This document shows, one piece after another, positions 1 to 6,576 of a stretch of 8,442 nucleotides of DNA. The notes beneath the pieces are model-generated. The model saw only the letters and a list, made by a program, of their open reading frames with translations, was not told the origin of the DNA and did no database searches. This DNA comes from Faecalicoccus sp. (GTDB lineage: Bacteria > Bacillota_I > Bacilli_A > Erysipelotrichales > Erysipelotrichaceae), in assembly GCA_017941505.1 (NCBI GenBank), contig JAGAWH010000045.1, forward strand, positions 1 to 8,442, in the 5' to 3' direction. Numbering within the stretch: the first letter of the stretch is position 1; each line of letters begins with the position of its first letter. The position numbers and the translations under genes are program-made.

Positions 1-10
1 AATGAATTGT

Positions 11-40
11 ATGGGTAAGGTGGAATTTACTTTTATCCAT
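11..40. other. Hairpin of unknown role at the left edge
   Basis: Positions 11-20 can pair with 31-40 over ten base pairs (seven Watson-Crick and three G-U if read as plus-strand RNA), around a ten-base loop. No gene can be assigned here. A reading frame ending at 16-18 could be the tail of a plus-strand gene that lies outside the window. The G-U pairs suggest the plus strand if the fold is real. The role is unknown, and chance pairing is possible. Confidence 0.3.
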
Positions 41-61
41 AGAGAGTGTGTTAGTTCAATT

Positions 62-127
62 AAGCTAAACAACATTCCGCCCCAGTTAGTTGGGCGGATT
101 TTATATACCGGTCATGTTGTTTAACTT
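62..127. repeat. Nested inverted repeat, possible plus-strand terminator
   Basis: A perfect 10-bp inverted repeat (66-75 with 114-123) extends past one mismatch by three more pairs (62-64 with 125-127). Inside it, 76-84 pairs with 91-98 through a GC-rich stem with one bulged C, followed by ATTTTATAT. Read on the plus strand, the inner hairpin and its weak T tract resemble an intrinsic terminator for a gene to the left of the window. The outer stem is more than a terminator needs and is not explained. No protein is supported within 1-140. Confidence 0.4.
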
Positions 128-140
128 TATAAGGTATTAT

Positions 141-169
141 AAAAAAAGACTCTGTAAATGAACAGAGTC
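141..169 (-). terminator. Intrinsic terminator of the NhaC-type antiporter gene
   Basis: An 8-bp perfect stem (148-155 with 162-169) around a 6-base loop is followed, in the minus direction, by seven U residues (147-141). It starts 7 bases after the antiporter stop codon. The plus direction has no U tract, so the terminator works one way. Confidence 0.9.
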
Positions 170-176
170 AAGATAT

Positions 177-1694
177 TTATTCTTCGGAATCGGCTACCTT
201 ATCAAATCGCTTATGCATGAAGAATACCACTGAGAACATCAGGATAATTCCGATTGCGAGTGATAATACGGCATTCTTTACAAGAGCAGCTACAAGATAT
301 GTCACAAAGCTGACAATGGCACATGTAAGTGCGTAAGGTAACTGTGTAGATACGTGGTTGATATGGTCACATTGTGCTCCAGCACTGGACATGATCGTTG
401 TATCGGAGATTGGTGAACAATGGTCACCGCATACAGCCCCAGCCATGCAGGCAGAAACGCAGATGATACCCATAGGATCAGCAGCTGAGATCGGGAATAC
501 TTTTAAAGTAATCGGAATCAAGATACCGAATGTTCCCCATGAAGTACCGGTTGCGAAAGATAAACCACAGGCAATAATGAAGATAATAGCCGGTAATAAG
601 GATAAGAAAGAACCCTTAGAAGCATCTACTAAAGAAGCTACATATTCAGCAGCACCTAAAGAGTCTGTCATTCCCTTTAAGGTCCATGCCAAAGCTAAGA
701 TTGTGATGGCAGGAACCATGGCCTTAAAGCCTTCGGTAATGCAGTCCATGCAGTCTTTGAACGGGAGAACTCTGCGAACAAGGTAGAAAATCAAAGTAAT
801 CGCAAGCGATACAAATGATCCAAATACCAAACCAACAGAAGCATCACTGTTAGCGAATGCATCCACAAAGGAAGTTCCTTCAAAGAATCCGCCGGTATAG
901 ATCATACCGATTACACAGCAGATAATTAACATAAGGATTGGAAGAACCAAATCAATAACTTTTCCTTTTCCCTTTACTACTTCCTGTTCATTGTCTTCAT
1001 GAATCATACCGGAAGTGAAGAGGTCGCCTTTCATTGCGTTGGCTTCATGTTTAGCCATAGGACCAAAGTCGATCTTCAACAATACCATAGACACCATCAT
1101 AACGATTGTTAATAATGCGTAATAGTTATATGGAATTGCCTGAATAAATAACATTAAACCATTGGTTCCTTCCGGAGCAAAGCCGGAAACAGCTGCTGCC
1201 CATGAAGAAATCGGTGCAATGATACATACCGGTGCAGCTGTCGCATCAATCAAATATGCCAGTTTTGCACGTGATACCTGATGACGGTCAGTAACCGGAC
1301 GCATAACGCTTCCTACTGTTAAACAGTTAAAATAGTCATCGATAAAGATCAAGCAGCCAAGTAAAATTGTTGCGAGCTGGGCAGTAATACGGCTTTTAAC
1401 ACGTTTGGAAGCCCACTGTCCGAAAGCAGCAGAACCGCCGGCCTTATTCATCAAGGCAACGATAATACCAAGGAATACCAGGAATAATAAGATACCCACA
1501 TTATAGGCATCTGAAAGCTGGGCAATTAAACCGTCCTGGAAAATATGGTTTAATGCACCTACGGGATTAAAGTTAGCGAAGAATAATCCACCAACGATAA
1601 TACCGATGAATAAAGAGCTGTAAACTTCCTTTGTGATCAAAGCCAACACAATCGCAATGATCGGCGGAACTAAAGCCCAAAATGTTGCGTACAT
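177..1694 (-). CDS. Na+/H+ antiporter, NhaC family
   Basis: An inner-membrane secondary transporter of 505 aa from the chosen start. NhaC-family proteins exchange cytoplasmic Na+ for H+, and some members move organic acids such as malate and lactate in cation- or proton-linked exchange. The protein is almost wholly hydrophobic, with many membrane spans and one charged loop at about 208-247. Family-like signatures are FIDDYFN (117-123), GTSWGTFG (383-390) and GDHCSPISDTT (423-433), which contain the acidic and polar membrane residues expected for cation handling. A longer frame opens at a GTG at 1718, but a GGAGGGAG ribosome binding site falls inside that extension, so the ATG at 1694 is preferred. 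The gene has its own candidate promoter and terminator, so it is probably transcribed alone. Family assignment is firm; the true substrate cannot be read from sequence. Confidence 0.9.
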   Translation of the reverse strand: MYATFWALVPPIIAIVLALITKEVYSSLFIGIIVGGLFFANFNPVGALNHIFQDGLIAQLSDAYNVGILLFLVFLGIIVALMNKAGGSAAFGQWASKRVKSRITAQLATILLGCLIFIDDYFNCLTVGSVMRPVTDRHQVSRAKLAYLIDATAAPVCIIAPISSWAAAVSGFAPEGTNGLMLFIQAIPYNYYALLTIVMMVSMVLLKIDFGPMAKHEANAMKGDLFTSGMIHEDNEQEVVKGKGKVIDLVLPILMLIICCVIGMIYTGGFFEGTSFVDAFANSDASVGLVFGSFVSLAITLIFYLVRRVLPFKDCMDCITEGFKAMVPAITILALAWTLKGMTDSLGAAEYVASLVDASKGSFLSLLPAIIFIIACGLSFATGTSWGTFGILIPITLKVFPISAADPMGIICVSACMAGAVCGDHCSPISDTTIMSSAGAQCDHINHVSTQLPYALTCAIVSFVTYLVAALVKNAVLSLAIGIILMFSVVFFMHKRFDKVADSEE

Positions 1695-1704
1695 CTTTTT
1701 ATCT

Positions 1705-1712
1705 CTCCCTCC
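1705..1712 (-). promoter_or_regulatory. Ribosome binding site that sets the antiporter start
   Basis: GGAGGGAG on the minus strand; its GGGAG core (1709-1705) ends ten bases before the ATG at 1694. It lies inside the reading frame if the upstream GTG at 1718 is used, which argues against that GTG. Confidence 0.75.
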
Positions 1713-1741
1713 GTACACTAAATGTATAATATCTATGAAAA

Positions 1742-1770
1742 ATATTACGAGATTACGAAAAAAATTTCAA
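1742..1770 (-). promoter_or_regulatory. Candidate sigma-A promoter of the antiporter gene
   Basis: TTGAAA (1770-1765) and TAATAT (1747-1742) are separated by 17 bases on the minus strand, about 50 bases before the antiporter start. The -35 matches consensus at five of six positions and the -10 at four. Called by eye; A+T-rich spacers give chance matches. Confidence 0.55.
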
Positions 1771-1828
1771 GAGCCCATAACCTTTTCACTTAAATTAAAT
1801 TAAATGTTTCATTTTGTTTAAAACACGT

Positions 1829-1858
1829 AAAAAAAGACAGAACATTATGATTCTGTCT
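1829..1858 (-). terminator. Terminator embedded in the 3' end of mltG
   Basis: Positions 1835-1842 pair perfectly with 1851-1858 (8 bp, 8-base loop), followed on the minus strand by seven U residues. The stop codon of mltG (1847-1845) lies in the loop, and the first stem arm encodes its last residues. It separates mltG from the antiporter gene downstream. Confidence 0.88.
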
Positions 1859-2954
1859 CTTCTTCATCTGTTTCTTCTGAATTATCCAGATTTAATCCAA
1901 GTTCATCGATCCATTTCTCGTGTTCTTCGTATGTTTTAGAGAAATGCATCTTGCCATCTTTTTTGTGGTAGATATCCGCTACAAAATAAAGATAATCATT
2001 ATCTTCCGGTTCAAGAACAGCTTCAATGGCATCTTTTCCCGGATTTAGAATCGGACCGATTGGAAGTCCGGTATGTAGATAGGTATTATACGGTGAATCG
2101 ATTTCCGCATTGGTTTCACAATCCTCAGCACTTTCAAATTCATCATATAACGCATAACATACGGTAACACTTGATCCTAAGCGCATACCTTTATCCATAC
2201 GGTTATAGAATACACCGGCCACTGTTTTCATTTCATCGGCACTGCCCGATTCAAATTGAACGATGCTGGCAAAGGTGATGATTTCATGAAGGCTCAGATC
2301 CGACTTTTCGATTTTCTCTTTATATTGGTCATACACAATTTTAAACTGGTCTAAGAAAGTTCGGGTAATGGTATCCAAGTCAGCATTTTTATCAAATTGG
2401 TAGGTGTTCGGGAATAAATATCCTTCCAGTTTTACATTGTATTCTTTGTTGTTGAGAACTTTCACATCTAAGAATTCATAGTCTTTGGCCAACTCTTTGA
2501 TATAGTCGATATCATTCCACTTTTCTAGGATCTCTTCTTTAGTATAATCAAAATTCTCTGCCAGGATTTCTGCGATTTCCTTGGCCCATTTACCTTCCGG
2601 GAAAGTAAGGGTAACGGTTTCAGCTTTCGCATTCGATTGATTAGAGATAAACTCTAAAATTTCGGAAGTGCTCATCGTATCCTTTAATTCAAAATAGCCG
2701 GCATAATATTTGCCACTTCCAAAGAATTTGGAATAATACTTGGTCACAAACGCAGATTTAATAAAACCTTCCTTTTCCAAATGTTCCAGAACGCTGTCAA
2801 AGCTTTCCCCTTCCTCAATCACAAAGGTATCGCTCTTCCCTTTTGCGACCGGCGATAAATCGGAATTCACCTTGAAAATACCGGCAATAAGTATTGCCGC
2901 AATAATTCCCAGAATGATCCATTTTGTTCTTTTATTTTTATTAAAATTTTGCAT
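1845..2954 (-). CDS. mltG: Endolytic murein transglycosylase MltG (YceG-like)
   Basis: A membrane-anchored cell-wall enzyme (369 aa) that cuts newly made glycan strands and is thought to set their length together with the elongation machinery. A short basic N-terminus precedes one membrane helix (about 11-29), so the catalytic part is outside the cell. An YceG/LysM-like region covers about 43-108. The catalytic domain (about 115-350) shows EGYLFPNTY, FASIVQFES, VAGVFYNRM, SPYNTYLHTGLPIGPILNPG and YLYFVAD, all typical of MltG. By comparison with E. coli MltG, whose catalytic Glu218 is the second Glu of its IEKE motif, the catalytic residue here is E235. The first Glu is Gln (Q233), and the usual Asp of the LQxDPT-type motif is Ser (S262). 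The tail (358-369) is very acidic. The ATG at 2954 has a good AGAGGA site. The gene lies 67 bp after the phosphatase gene and has its own candidate promoter. Confidence 0.94.
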   Translation of the reverse strand: MQNFNKNKRTKWIILGIIAAILIAGIFKVNSDLSPVAKGKSDTFVIEEGESFDSVLEHLEKEGFIKSAFVTKYYSKFFGSGKYYAGYFELKDTMSTSEILEFISNQSNAKAETVTLTFPEGKWAKEIAEILAENFDYTKEEILEKWNDIDYIKELAKDYEFLDVKVLNNKEYNVKLEGYLFPNTYQFDKNADLDTITRTFLDQFKIVYDQYKEKIEKSDLSLHEIITFASIVQFESGSADEMKTVAGVFYNRMDKGMRLGSSVTVCYALYDEFESAEDCETNAEIDSPYNTYLHTGLPIGPILNPGKDAIEAVLEPEDNDYLYFVADIYHKKDGKMHFSKTYEEHEKWIDELGLNLDNSEETDEEETES

Positions 2955-2982
2955 AACATTCCTCTTTTAATCGGATGAACTA

Positions 2983-3011
2983 ATTGTATTCAAAAATTAA
3001 ATTAGATGCAA
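2983..3011 (-). promoter_or_regulatory. Candidate sigma-A promoter of mltG
   Basis: TTGCAT (3011-3006) and TACAAT (2988-2983) lie 17 bases apart on the minus strand, in the short gap between the phosphatase stop and mltG. The -10 matches at five of six positions; the -35 is weaker. It implies that mltG need not depend on transcription from the phosphatase gene, although no terminator separates the two. Confidence 0.5.
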
Positions 3012-3021
3012 ACAATATGTA

Positions 3022-3822
3022 TCAATAGTTATTCTTTTCCCCTTCTAAATAAATATCTCTTAAATATTGAATATCTTTTTCATCCAATCCATATTCCTTA
3101 AACAAAAAATGTTCGTAGGTATCATAACGTTCTAGAATTTCCGCCAGCAGCATATGTACCGATTCCGGAATTACACCTTCTATTGCCAAAATAGCCTGAC
3201 GTACATTGGAACTGAGTTTACTGACAAATTTGAAATCATCCATGCAATCATCAATAAATGGTTTTCGCTGTTCATTGGTTAACAGATAGTCATGAATGAT
3301 CTGAGTTTCCGGAACACCCAATGCCAATAAAATCAATATAGCACCGATACCGGTTCGATCTTTTCCCTGGGAACAATGAATTAAAAGCGGTGTTTTATTT
3401 TCCAACAATATATTAAGCATTGTTTTATACGCTTCATTGGAGTAAACCAATGAAGATAAAATACTGGAAATAACGGTAGAAATCGCATTTCCATGCTGGT
3501 CTTCATCCACCAGCATATTAAAGAATTCTTTTGGCGAGTAGTTTAAATCCTCTCCGAAATTTTCGAAGGCTGCACAGCTATGAATATAGTTTATTCCCTC
3601 TAAATCCGGATCCGGTAATTTTTCTGCCTTCTTCTTTGAGCGAAAATCAATAATCGTCTGGATATGTAAAGATTCTATTTCAGATAACTCTTCTTCATTA
3701 AATAAGCCTAAGGCAGCACTGCGAAAAAAAGTATTCTTTTTCACGGTTCGTCCATCTACAGAACGATATCCTCCGAAATCTCTGAAATTCATTTCTTCTC
3801 GAATATTTAATTCTTTATCCAT
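3022..3822 (-). CDS. Protein tyrosine phosphatase, Y_phosphatase3 type
   Basis: A 266-aa soluble phosphatase that hydrolyses phosphoester bonds through a cysteinyl-phosphate intermediate. The signature loop HCSQGKDRTG is complete, with catalytic Cys150 and phosphate-binding Arg156. The N-terminal NFRDFGGY (12-19) and the IDFRS stretch (about 58-62) are typical of the family that includes mycobacterial PtpB and Listeria LipA, whose members act on phosphotyrosine, phosphoserine or phosphoinositides. Lys after the loop Gly is common in this family. No signal peptide is seen, so it is probably cytoplasmic. The frame opens at an ATG at 3831, but AAAAGG touches that ATG directly while sitting 8 bases before the ATG at 3822, so 3822 is preferred. 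The substrate is unknown; neighbouring mltG gives no firm hint. It is divergent from the glycerate kinase gene. Confidence 0.88.
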   Translation of the reverse strand: MDKELNIREEMNFRDFGGYRSVDGRTVKKNTFFRSAALGLFNEEELSEIESLHIQTIIDFRSKKKAEKLPDPDLEGINYIHSCAAFENFGEDLNYSPKEFFNMLVDEDQHGNAISTVISSILSSLVYSNEAYKTMLNILLENKTPLLIHCSQGKDRTGIGAILILLALGVPETQIIHDYLLTNEQRKPFIDDCMDDFKFVSKLSSNVRQAILAIEGVIPESVHMLLAEILERYDTYEHFLFKEYGLDEKDIQYLRDIYLEGEKNNY

Positions 3823-3830
3823 ATTCGTCA

Positions 3831-3836
3831 TCCTTT
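3831..3836 (-). promoter_or_regulatory. Ribosome binding site that sets the phosphatase start
   Basis: AAAGGA on the minus strand, 8 bases before the ATG at 3822. Its last base is the first base of the alternative ATG at 3831, which therefore has no usable spacing. Confidence 0.65.
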
Positions 3837-3848
3837 TCTATACTGTTA

Positions 3849-3876
3849 TATATACATTAAAAATGTACCATACCAA
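3849..3876 (-). promoter_or_regulatory. Candidate promoter of the phosphatase gene
   Basis: TTGGTA (3876-3871) and TATATA (3854-3849) with 16 bases between them on the minus strand; the alternating TA run also allows an 18-base spacing. It overlaps the plus-strand promoter of glycerate kinase, so the two divergent transcripts may compete. Confidence 0.4.
3853..3867. promoter_or_regulatory. Inverted repeat between divergent genes, possible operator
   Basis: TACATT and AATGTA form a 6-bp inverted repeat around AAA. It lies within the promoter spacer proposed for the phosphatase and at the -35 region proposed for glycerate kinase. The position suits a repressor site acting on both genes, but the repeat is short and A+T-rich, so chance is a real alternative. 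No regulator gene is visible nearby. Confidence 0.3.
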
Positions 3877-3893
3877 TTAAGAAAGTGTATAAT
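3865..3893 (+). promoter_or_regulatory. Candidate promoter of the glycerate kinase gene
   Basis: A perfect TATAAT (3888-3893) lies about 30 bases before the start codon. The hexamer 17 bases upstream, GTACCA (3865-3870), is a poor -35, so the promoter may be weak or need an activator. Confidence 0.5.
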
Positions 3894-3922
3894 CTTTTTA
3901 AAGGATAGGAAGGATAGCGCAT

Positions 3923-5071
3923 ATGAAATTCTTATTTGCATCGGACTCCTTTAAAGGAAGTCTTACCAGTGAACAGACAATCGAATTACTCGCAAGAGCC
4001 GCCAATGATGTATTTGATGATGTAACCTATGAAGGCGTTTGGGTAGCAGATGGCGGTGAAGGTACTACCGAAGCTGTAATCCATGCGGATAATGGTAAAA
4101 AGATATATACCAGTGTTCATGGACCGTTAATGGAAGAAGAACAAGCTTTCTTTGGCGTAACCGGTGATAAAGCTATTTTAGAGATGGCAGCTGCCTCCGG
4201 CTTACCGATGGTTCCTAAAGATAAAAGAAATCCGTTATATACCACAACCTATGGCACCGGAGAATTAATTCTGGCAGCGATTGATAAAGGATATCGTGAT
4301 ATCACTATTGCCTTAGGCGGAAGTGCGACAAATGATGGCGGAATCGGCTGTCTTAAAGCTTTAGGTGTAGAGTTCTATGATAAAGATCATCAGTCTCTAG
4401 AAGGAAAAGGTGAAGATTTAATCCGTATCTCTCATATCGATACATCCAATATGGATAAAAGATTAAAAGAGTGCACATTTACCATTATGTCGGATGTAAC
4501 CAATCCTCTTTGCGGAAAAGATGGAGCAACTTATACCTTTGGGCCGCAGAAAGGTGCAACGGATGAAATATTAGAACAATTGGAAGCCGGTATGTGCAAC
4601 TATCGGGATATCATAAAAAAACAATTTGGCATTGATTGCGATACGATACCGGGTACCGGTGCTGCCGGTGGTTTAGGTGCAGCTTTAACGGTATTCCTTC
4701 ATGCATCCATTAAATCCGGAATCCAGGCTGTTTTAGATCTAATTCATTTTGATGATCGTTTAGAAGGCGTTGATCTGGTAGTAACCGGTGAAGGACGTAC
4801 CGATTGGCAAAGCTGTTTTGGCAAGGTTATGCAGGGAGTTGGACTACGCGCCAAAAAAGCCGGAATTCCGGCTGTGGGTCTATGCGGTTCTTTAGGAAAA
4901 GGCGCGGAACAGATCTTTGATCATGGCATTACTTCTTTAATCACGACTGTAAATGCACCAATGTCACTGGATGAAGCGATGGAAAATGCAGAAAGCTTAT
5001 ATTATCTGGCAGCAGTAAGAATGTTTAGAATGATTCAAGCCGGCATGCAGATCCAGGCAAACAAAAATTGA
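3923..5071 (+). CDS. Glycerate kinase (GlxK/GarK family)
   Basis: A 382-aa cytoplasmic kinase that phosphorylates D-glycerate with ATP. In E. coli GarK and GlxK the product is 2-phosphoglycerate, which enters lower glycolysis. Family landmarks are all present in order: DSFKGSLTS at the N-terminus (8-16), ADGGEGT (42-48), ALGGSATNDGG (130-140), SDVTNPLCG (190-198), GAAGGLGAAL (246-255) and TGEGRTD (288-294) followed by GK at 300-301. Length is normal. An AAGGA site ends 8 bases before the ATG. It is the only plus-strand protein gene in the window, has its own promoter region, and is not next to tartronate-semialdehyde or sugar-acid genes, so the source of glycerate is not evident. It ends tail to tail with the EamA transporter. 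Which phosphoglycerate it makes is inferred from the family. Confidence 0.95.
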   Translation: MKFLFASDSFKGSLTSEQTIELLARAANDVFDDVTYEGVWVADGGEGTTEAVIHADNGKKIYTSVHGPLMEEEQAFFGVTGDKAILEMAAASGLPMVPKDKRNPLYTTTYGTGELILAAIDKGYRDITIALGGSATNDGGIGCLKALGVEFYDKDHQSLEGKGEDLIRISHIDTSNMDKRLKECTFTIMSDVTNPLCGKDGATYTFGPQKGATDEILEQLEAGMCNYRDIIKKQFGIDCDTIPGTGAAGGLGAALTVFLHASIKSGIQAVLDLIHFDDRLEGVDLVVTGEGRTDWQSCFGKVMQGVGLRAKKAGIPAVGLCGSLGKGAEQIFDHGITSLITTVNAPMSLDEAMENAESLYYLAAVRMFRMIQAGMQIQANKN

Positions 5072-5092
5072 GGCTATTGCCTCAATTTTTTT
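5063..5092. terminator. Bidirectional terminator covering two stop codons
   Basis: A perfect 12-bp stem (5063-5074 with 5079-5090) closes a 4-base loop. On the plus strand the U tract is seven bases (5086-5092); on the minus strand it is five (5067-5063). The stop codons of glycerate kinase (5069-5071) and the EamA transporter (5076-5074) both lie inside it, so one element ends both convergent genes. Confidence 0.9.
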
Positions 5093-5937
5093 GCGTATTC
5101 AAAGCGTAATAAAGCTACCGCAAAGATAATAAGATAACCAATCAGAGAAGTTAACGGCGGTAATTCTGCAAAAATCAGAAAACCCCATAATGCCGAAAAC
5201 AATACGGATGTATAGTCATATACCGAAATATCTTTGGCAGGCGCAAATTTATAAGCAGTGGTAATCGCAAACTGTCCGGCAGCTGCGGCCAGACCGGCAC
5301 CTAATAGTACGATAATCTGTTGAATGCTCATTGGATGAAAATCCAATATCATAAACGGTAAAGTCACAAGACACGAAAATAATGAAAATGCCAGAACAAT
5401 CACCGGTGTCTTGACTCCGTTATTGGTTAGTTTTCTTACAAAGGTATAGGCTATACCTGCCCCACACCCTCCTAAAAGGCCGATAAACGCCGGAAATAAA
5501 GTAAAATCTCCGGTTGGTCGTACAATAAAGATAGCACCGATAAATGCCAGTAATACCGTTAATAAATCGAATTTGGATGGTTTCTCCTTTAAAATCGGGA
5601 TGGAAGCCAAGATTACGAAAAAGGGTGATAATTTATTAAGAATATTGGCATCGGCCAGATTTAAATGGTCAACGGCATAGAAATTGGCGATGAGTCCAAT
5701 GGTTCCAAAGGTGCATCGTAAAAATAGATCTACCCATTGGCTTTTCGGTACATATATTTTTTCGTTGTTCTTTATAAGCATAAAGAGGGCAACCAGAAAT
5801 GCGATAAAATTACGAAAGAAAGCTTTCTGCATCGTTGGAAGATCTCCGGACAGGCGCACAAAGAATGCCATAATAGAAAAACTGAACGCAGATAATATAA
5901 TACAGATAATCCCTTTTGTCGTATTGTTTGATTTCAT
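5074..5937 (-). CDS. EamA-family (drug/metabolite superfamily) transporter
   Basis: An integral membrane protein of 287 aa that resembles the ten-helix EamA exporters, which move small metabolites or drugs. Two repeated halves are visible: the first begins at the N-terminal helix containing SAFSFSIMAFFVRL, the second near the helix with LLGGCGAGIAYTFVRKL. In each, a helix pair is followed by short charged loops. GAIFIVRP at the end of the first half and GAGLAAAAGQFAITTAYKFAPA in the second are typical. The substrate cannot be predicted. A TTG at 5949 would add four residues, but GGAG (5947-5944) overlaps that TTG and lies 6 bases before the ATG at 5937, so 5937 is preferred. There is little room for a promoter between it and the small upstream gene, whose terminator-like hairpin sits just ahead, so expression may depend on read-through or on a promoter inside that gene. 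Confidence 0.88.
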   Translation of the reverse strand: MKSNNTTKGIICIILSAFSFSIMAFFVRLSGDLPTMQKAFFRNFIAFLVALFMLIKNNEKIYVPKSQWVDLFLRCTFGTIGLIANFYAVDHLNLADANILNKLSPFFVILASIPILKEKPSKFDLLTVLLAFIGAIFIVRPTGDFTLFPAFIGLLGGCGAGIAYTFVRKLTNNGVKTPVIVLAFSLFSCLVTLPFMILDFHPMSIQQIIVLLGAGLAAAAGQFAITTAYKFAPAKDISVYDYTSVLFSALWGFLIFAELPPLTSLIGYLIIFAVALLRFEYAKKLRQ

Positions 5938-5943
5938 TTGAGA

Positions 5944-5947
5944 CTCC
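5944..5947 (-). promoter_or_regulatory. Ribosome binding site that sets the EamA start
   Basis: GGAG on the minus strand, 6 bases before the ATG at 5937. It overlaps the alternative TTG at 5949-5947, which therefore cannot use it. Confidence 0.6.
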
Positions 5948-5951
5948 AATC

Positions 5952-5980
5952 AAAATATAAAACTCCTTATTAAGGAGCTT
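5952..5980 (-). terminator. Terminator-like hairpin between the small gene and the transporter
   Basis: CTCCTT and AAGGAG (5977-5972 and 5968-5963) pair around three bases. A G-U pair and three A-U pairs lengthen the stem to about ten, and UUUUAUAUUUU follows in the minus direction. The stem begins within the stop codon of the small gene. The AAGGAG arm looks like a ribosome binding site but is too far (over 20 bases) from the transporter ATG to serve it. Confidence 0.7.
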
Positions 5981-6465
5981 TATTGTCTATTCTTCAATTC
6001 TTCTTCTACCTTGGCACGGATTGATGCCAGCAGTTCATCACTGAGAGTTTCCTGATTCATTTCTGCTGCCACCTTGGAGACGATGGTATCAACAAGAGCG
6101 GAACTAACAGTCAGCGGTTCTCTTTCCGGTTTTGGTTCAGCTTTTTCTTCAACCGGTTCTTCTTCAGTCATCGTATCTTCTTCGAAAATCACATCTTCGT
6201 CGAAGTCGTAGTTATTTGGATTATCCATCATATCATTTAACATTTCTTTTTCGATGACACGATTCGCTCTCTGGTTAGATGATAACATCTGCTGGTATTG
6301 ATATGGCTGGGCTTTGATGACCTGTACATATTCAGGACCCAGTGTTTGAGCATATTCAATCAGGCTGTTATGATCGACAATATTATTTTTTTCAATATAT
6401 GCCATCAATTCTTTATTCATTTCATAAGCACTTTTTTTCTTCTTTTTATTTTTCCCAAAAAACAT
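5980..6465 (-). CDS. Unrecognised small charged protein
   Basis: A 161-aa protein I do not recognise. No signal peptide or membrane helix is seen, so it is probably cytoplasmic. It has three parts: a basic start (MFFGKNKKKKKS); a mainly helical, Gln- and Asn-rich segment (about 13-83) containing IVDHNSLIEYAQTLGPEYVQVIKAQPYQYQQML; then a very acidic, Pro/Glu-rich linker (about 88-118) leading to a C-terminal helical segment (about 120-161, from VSSALVDTIVSKVAAEM to the end). This layout suggests two small helical modules joined by a flexible linker, perhaps for binding a partner. The frame opens at a GTG at 6474, but that codon overlaps the GAGG ribosome binding site, which lies 8 bases before the ATG at 6465. 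Clean codon structure, a good ribosome site and a following terminator support a real gene. Function unknown. Confidence 0.72.
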   Translation of the reverse strand: MFFGKNKKKKKSAYEMNKELMAYIEKNNIVDHNSLIEYAQTLGPEYVQVIKAQPYQYQQMLSSNQRANRVIEKEMLNDMMDNPNNYDFDEDVIFEEDTMTEEEPVEEKAEPKPEREPLTVSSALVDTIVSKVAAEMNQETLSDELLASIRAKVEEELKNRQ

Positions 6466-6473
6466 TTTTAACA

Positions 6474-6477
6474 CCTC
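6474..6477 (-). promoter_or_regulatory. Ribosome binding site that sets the small-protein start
   Basis: GAGG on the minus strand, 8 bases before the ATG at 6465. It overlaps the alternative GTG at 6474, ruling that start out. Confidence 0.65.
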
Positions 6478-6496
6478 GTTTAATTGACATAAAACA

Positions 6497-6502
6497 ATTA
6501 TA
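6497..6502 (-). promoter_or_regulatory. Candidate -10 element of the small-protein gene
   Basis: A perfect TATAAT on the minus strand, 31 bases before the ATG at 6465. No recognisable -35 lies at the right distance (only a T run), so this is a weak call. Confidence 0.35.
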
Positions 6503-6529
6503 AACTAGAAAGAAATATAAAAAAAGCTA

Positions 6530-6558
6530 TTGCGTTTAAAAAAATTGGGTGTTATAAT
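6530..6558 (+). promoter_or_regulatory. Promoter of tRNA-Lys
   Basis: TTGCGT (6530-6535) and a perfect TATAAT (6553-6558) are 17 bases apart. Transcription would begin about 12 bases before the mature tRNA, which suits a short 5' leader trimmed by RNase P. Confidence 0.7.
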
Positions 6559-6576
6559 AATCAAGCGTTAAGCAAT

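Noticed and set aside
11..40. Resemblance to a T-box leader (GGTGG-like bases)
   Set aside because: The conserved bases after GGTGG are missing, and no aminoacyl-tRNA synthetase or amino-acid gene follows on the plus strand.
2..124. Open frame of 40 codons on the plus strand at the left edge
   Set aside because: No recognisable protein motif, it runs through the nested inverted repeat, and its stop lies within the outer stem arm. It may be the tail of a gene outside the window, but nothing supports that.
6420..6445. Programmed frameshift at the A run in the lysine-rich start of the small protein
   Set aside because: The A run is not in the phase required for a slippery heptamer, and no useful alternative frame follows.
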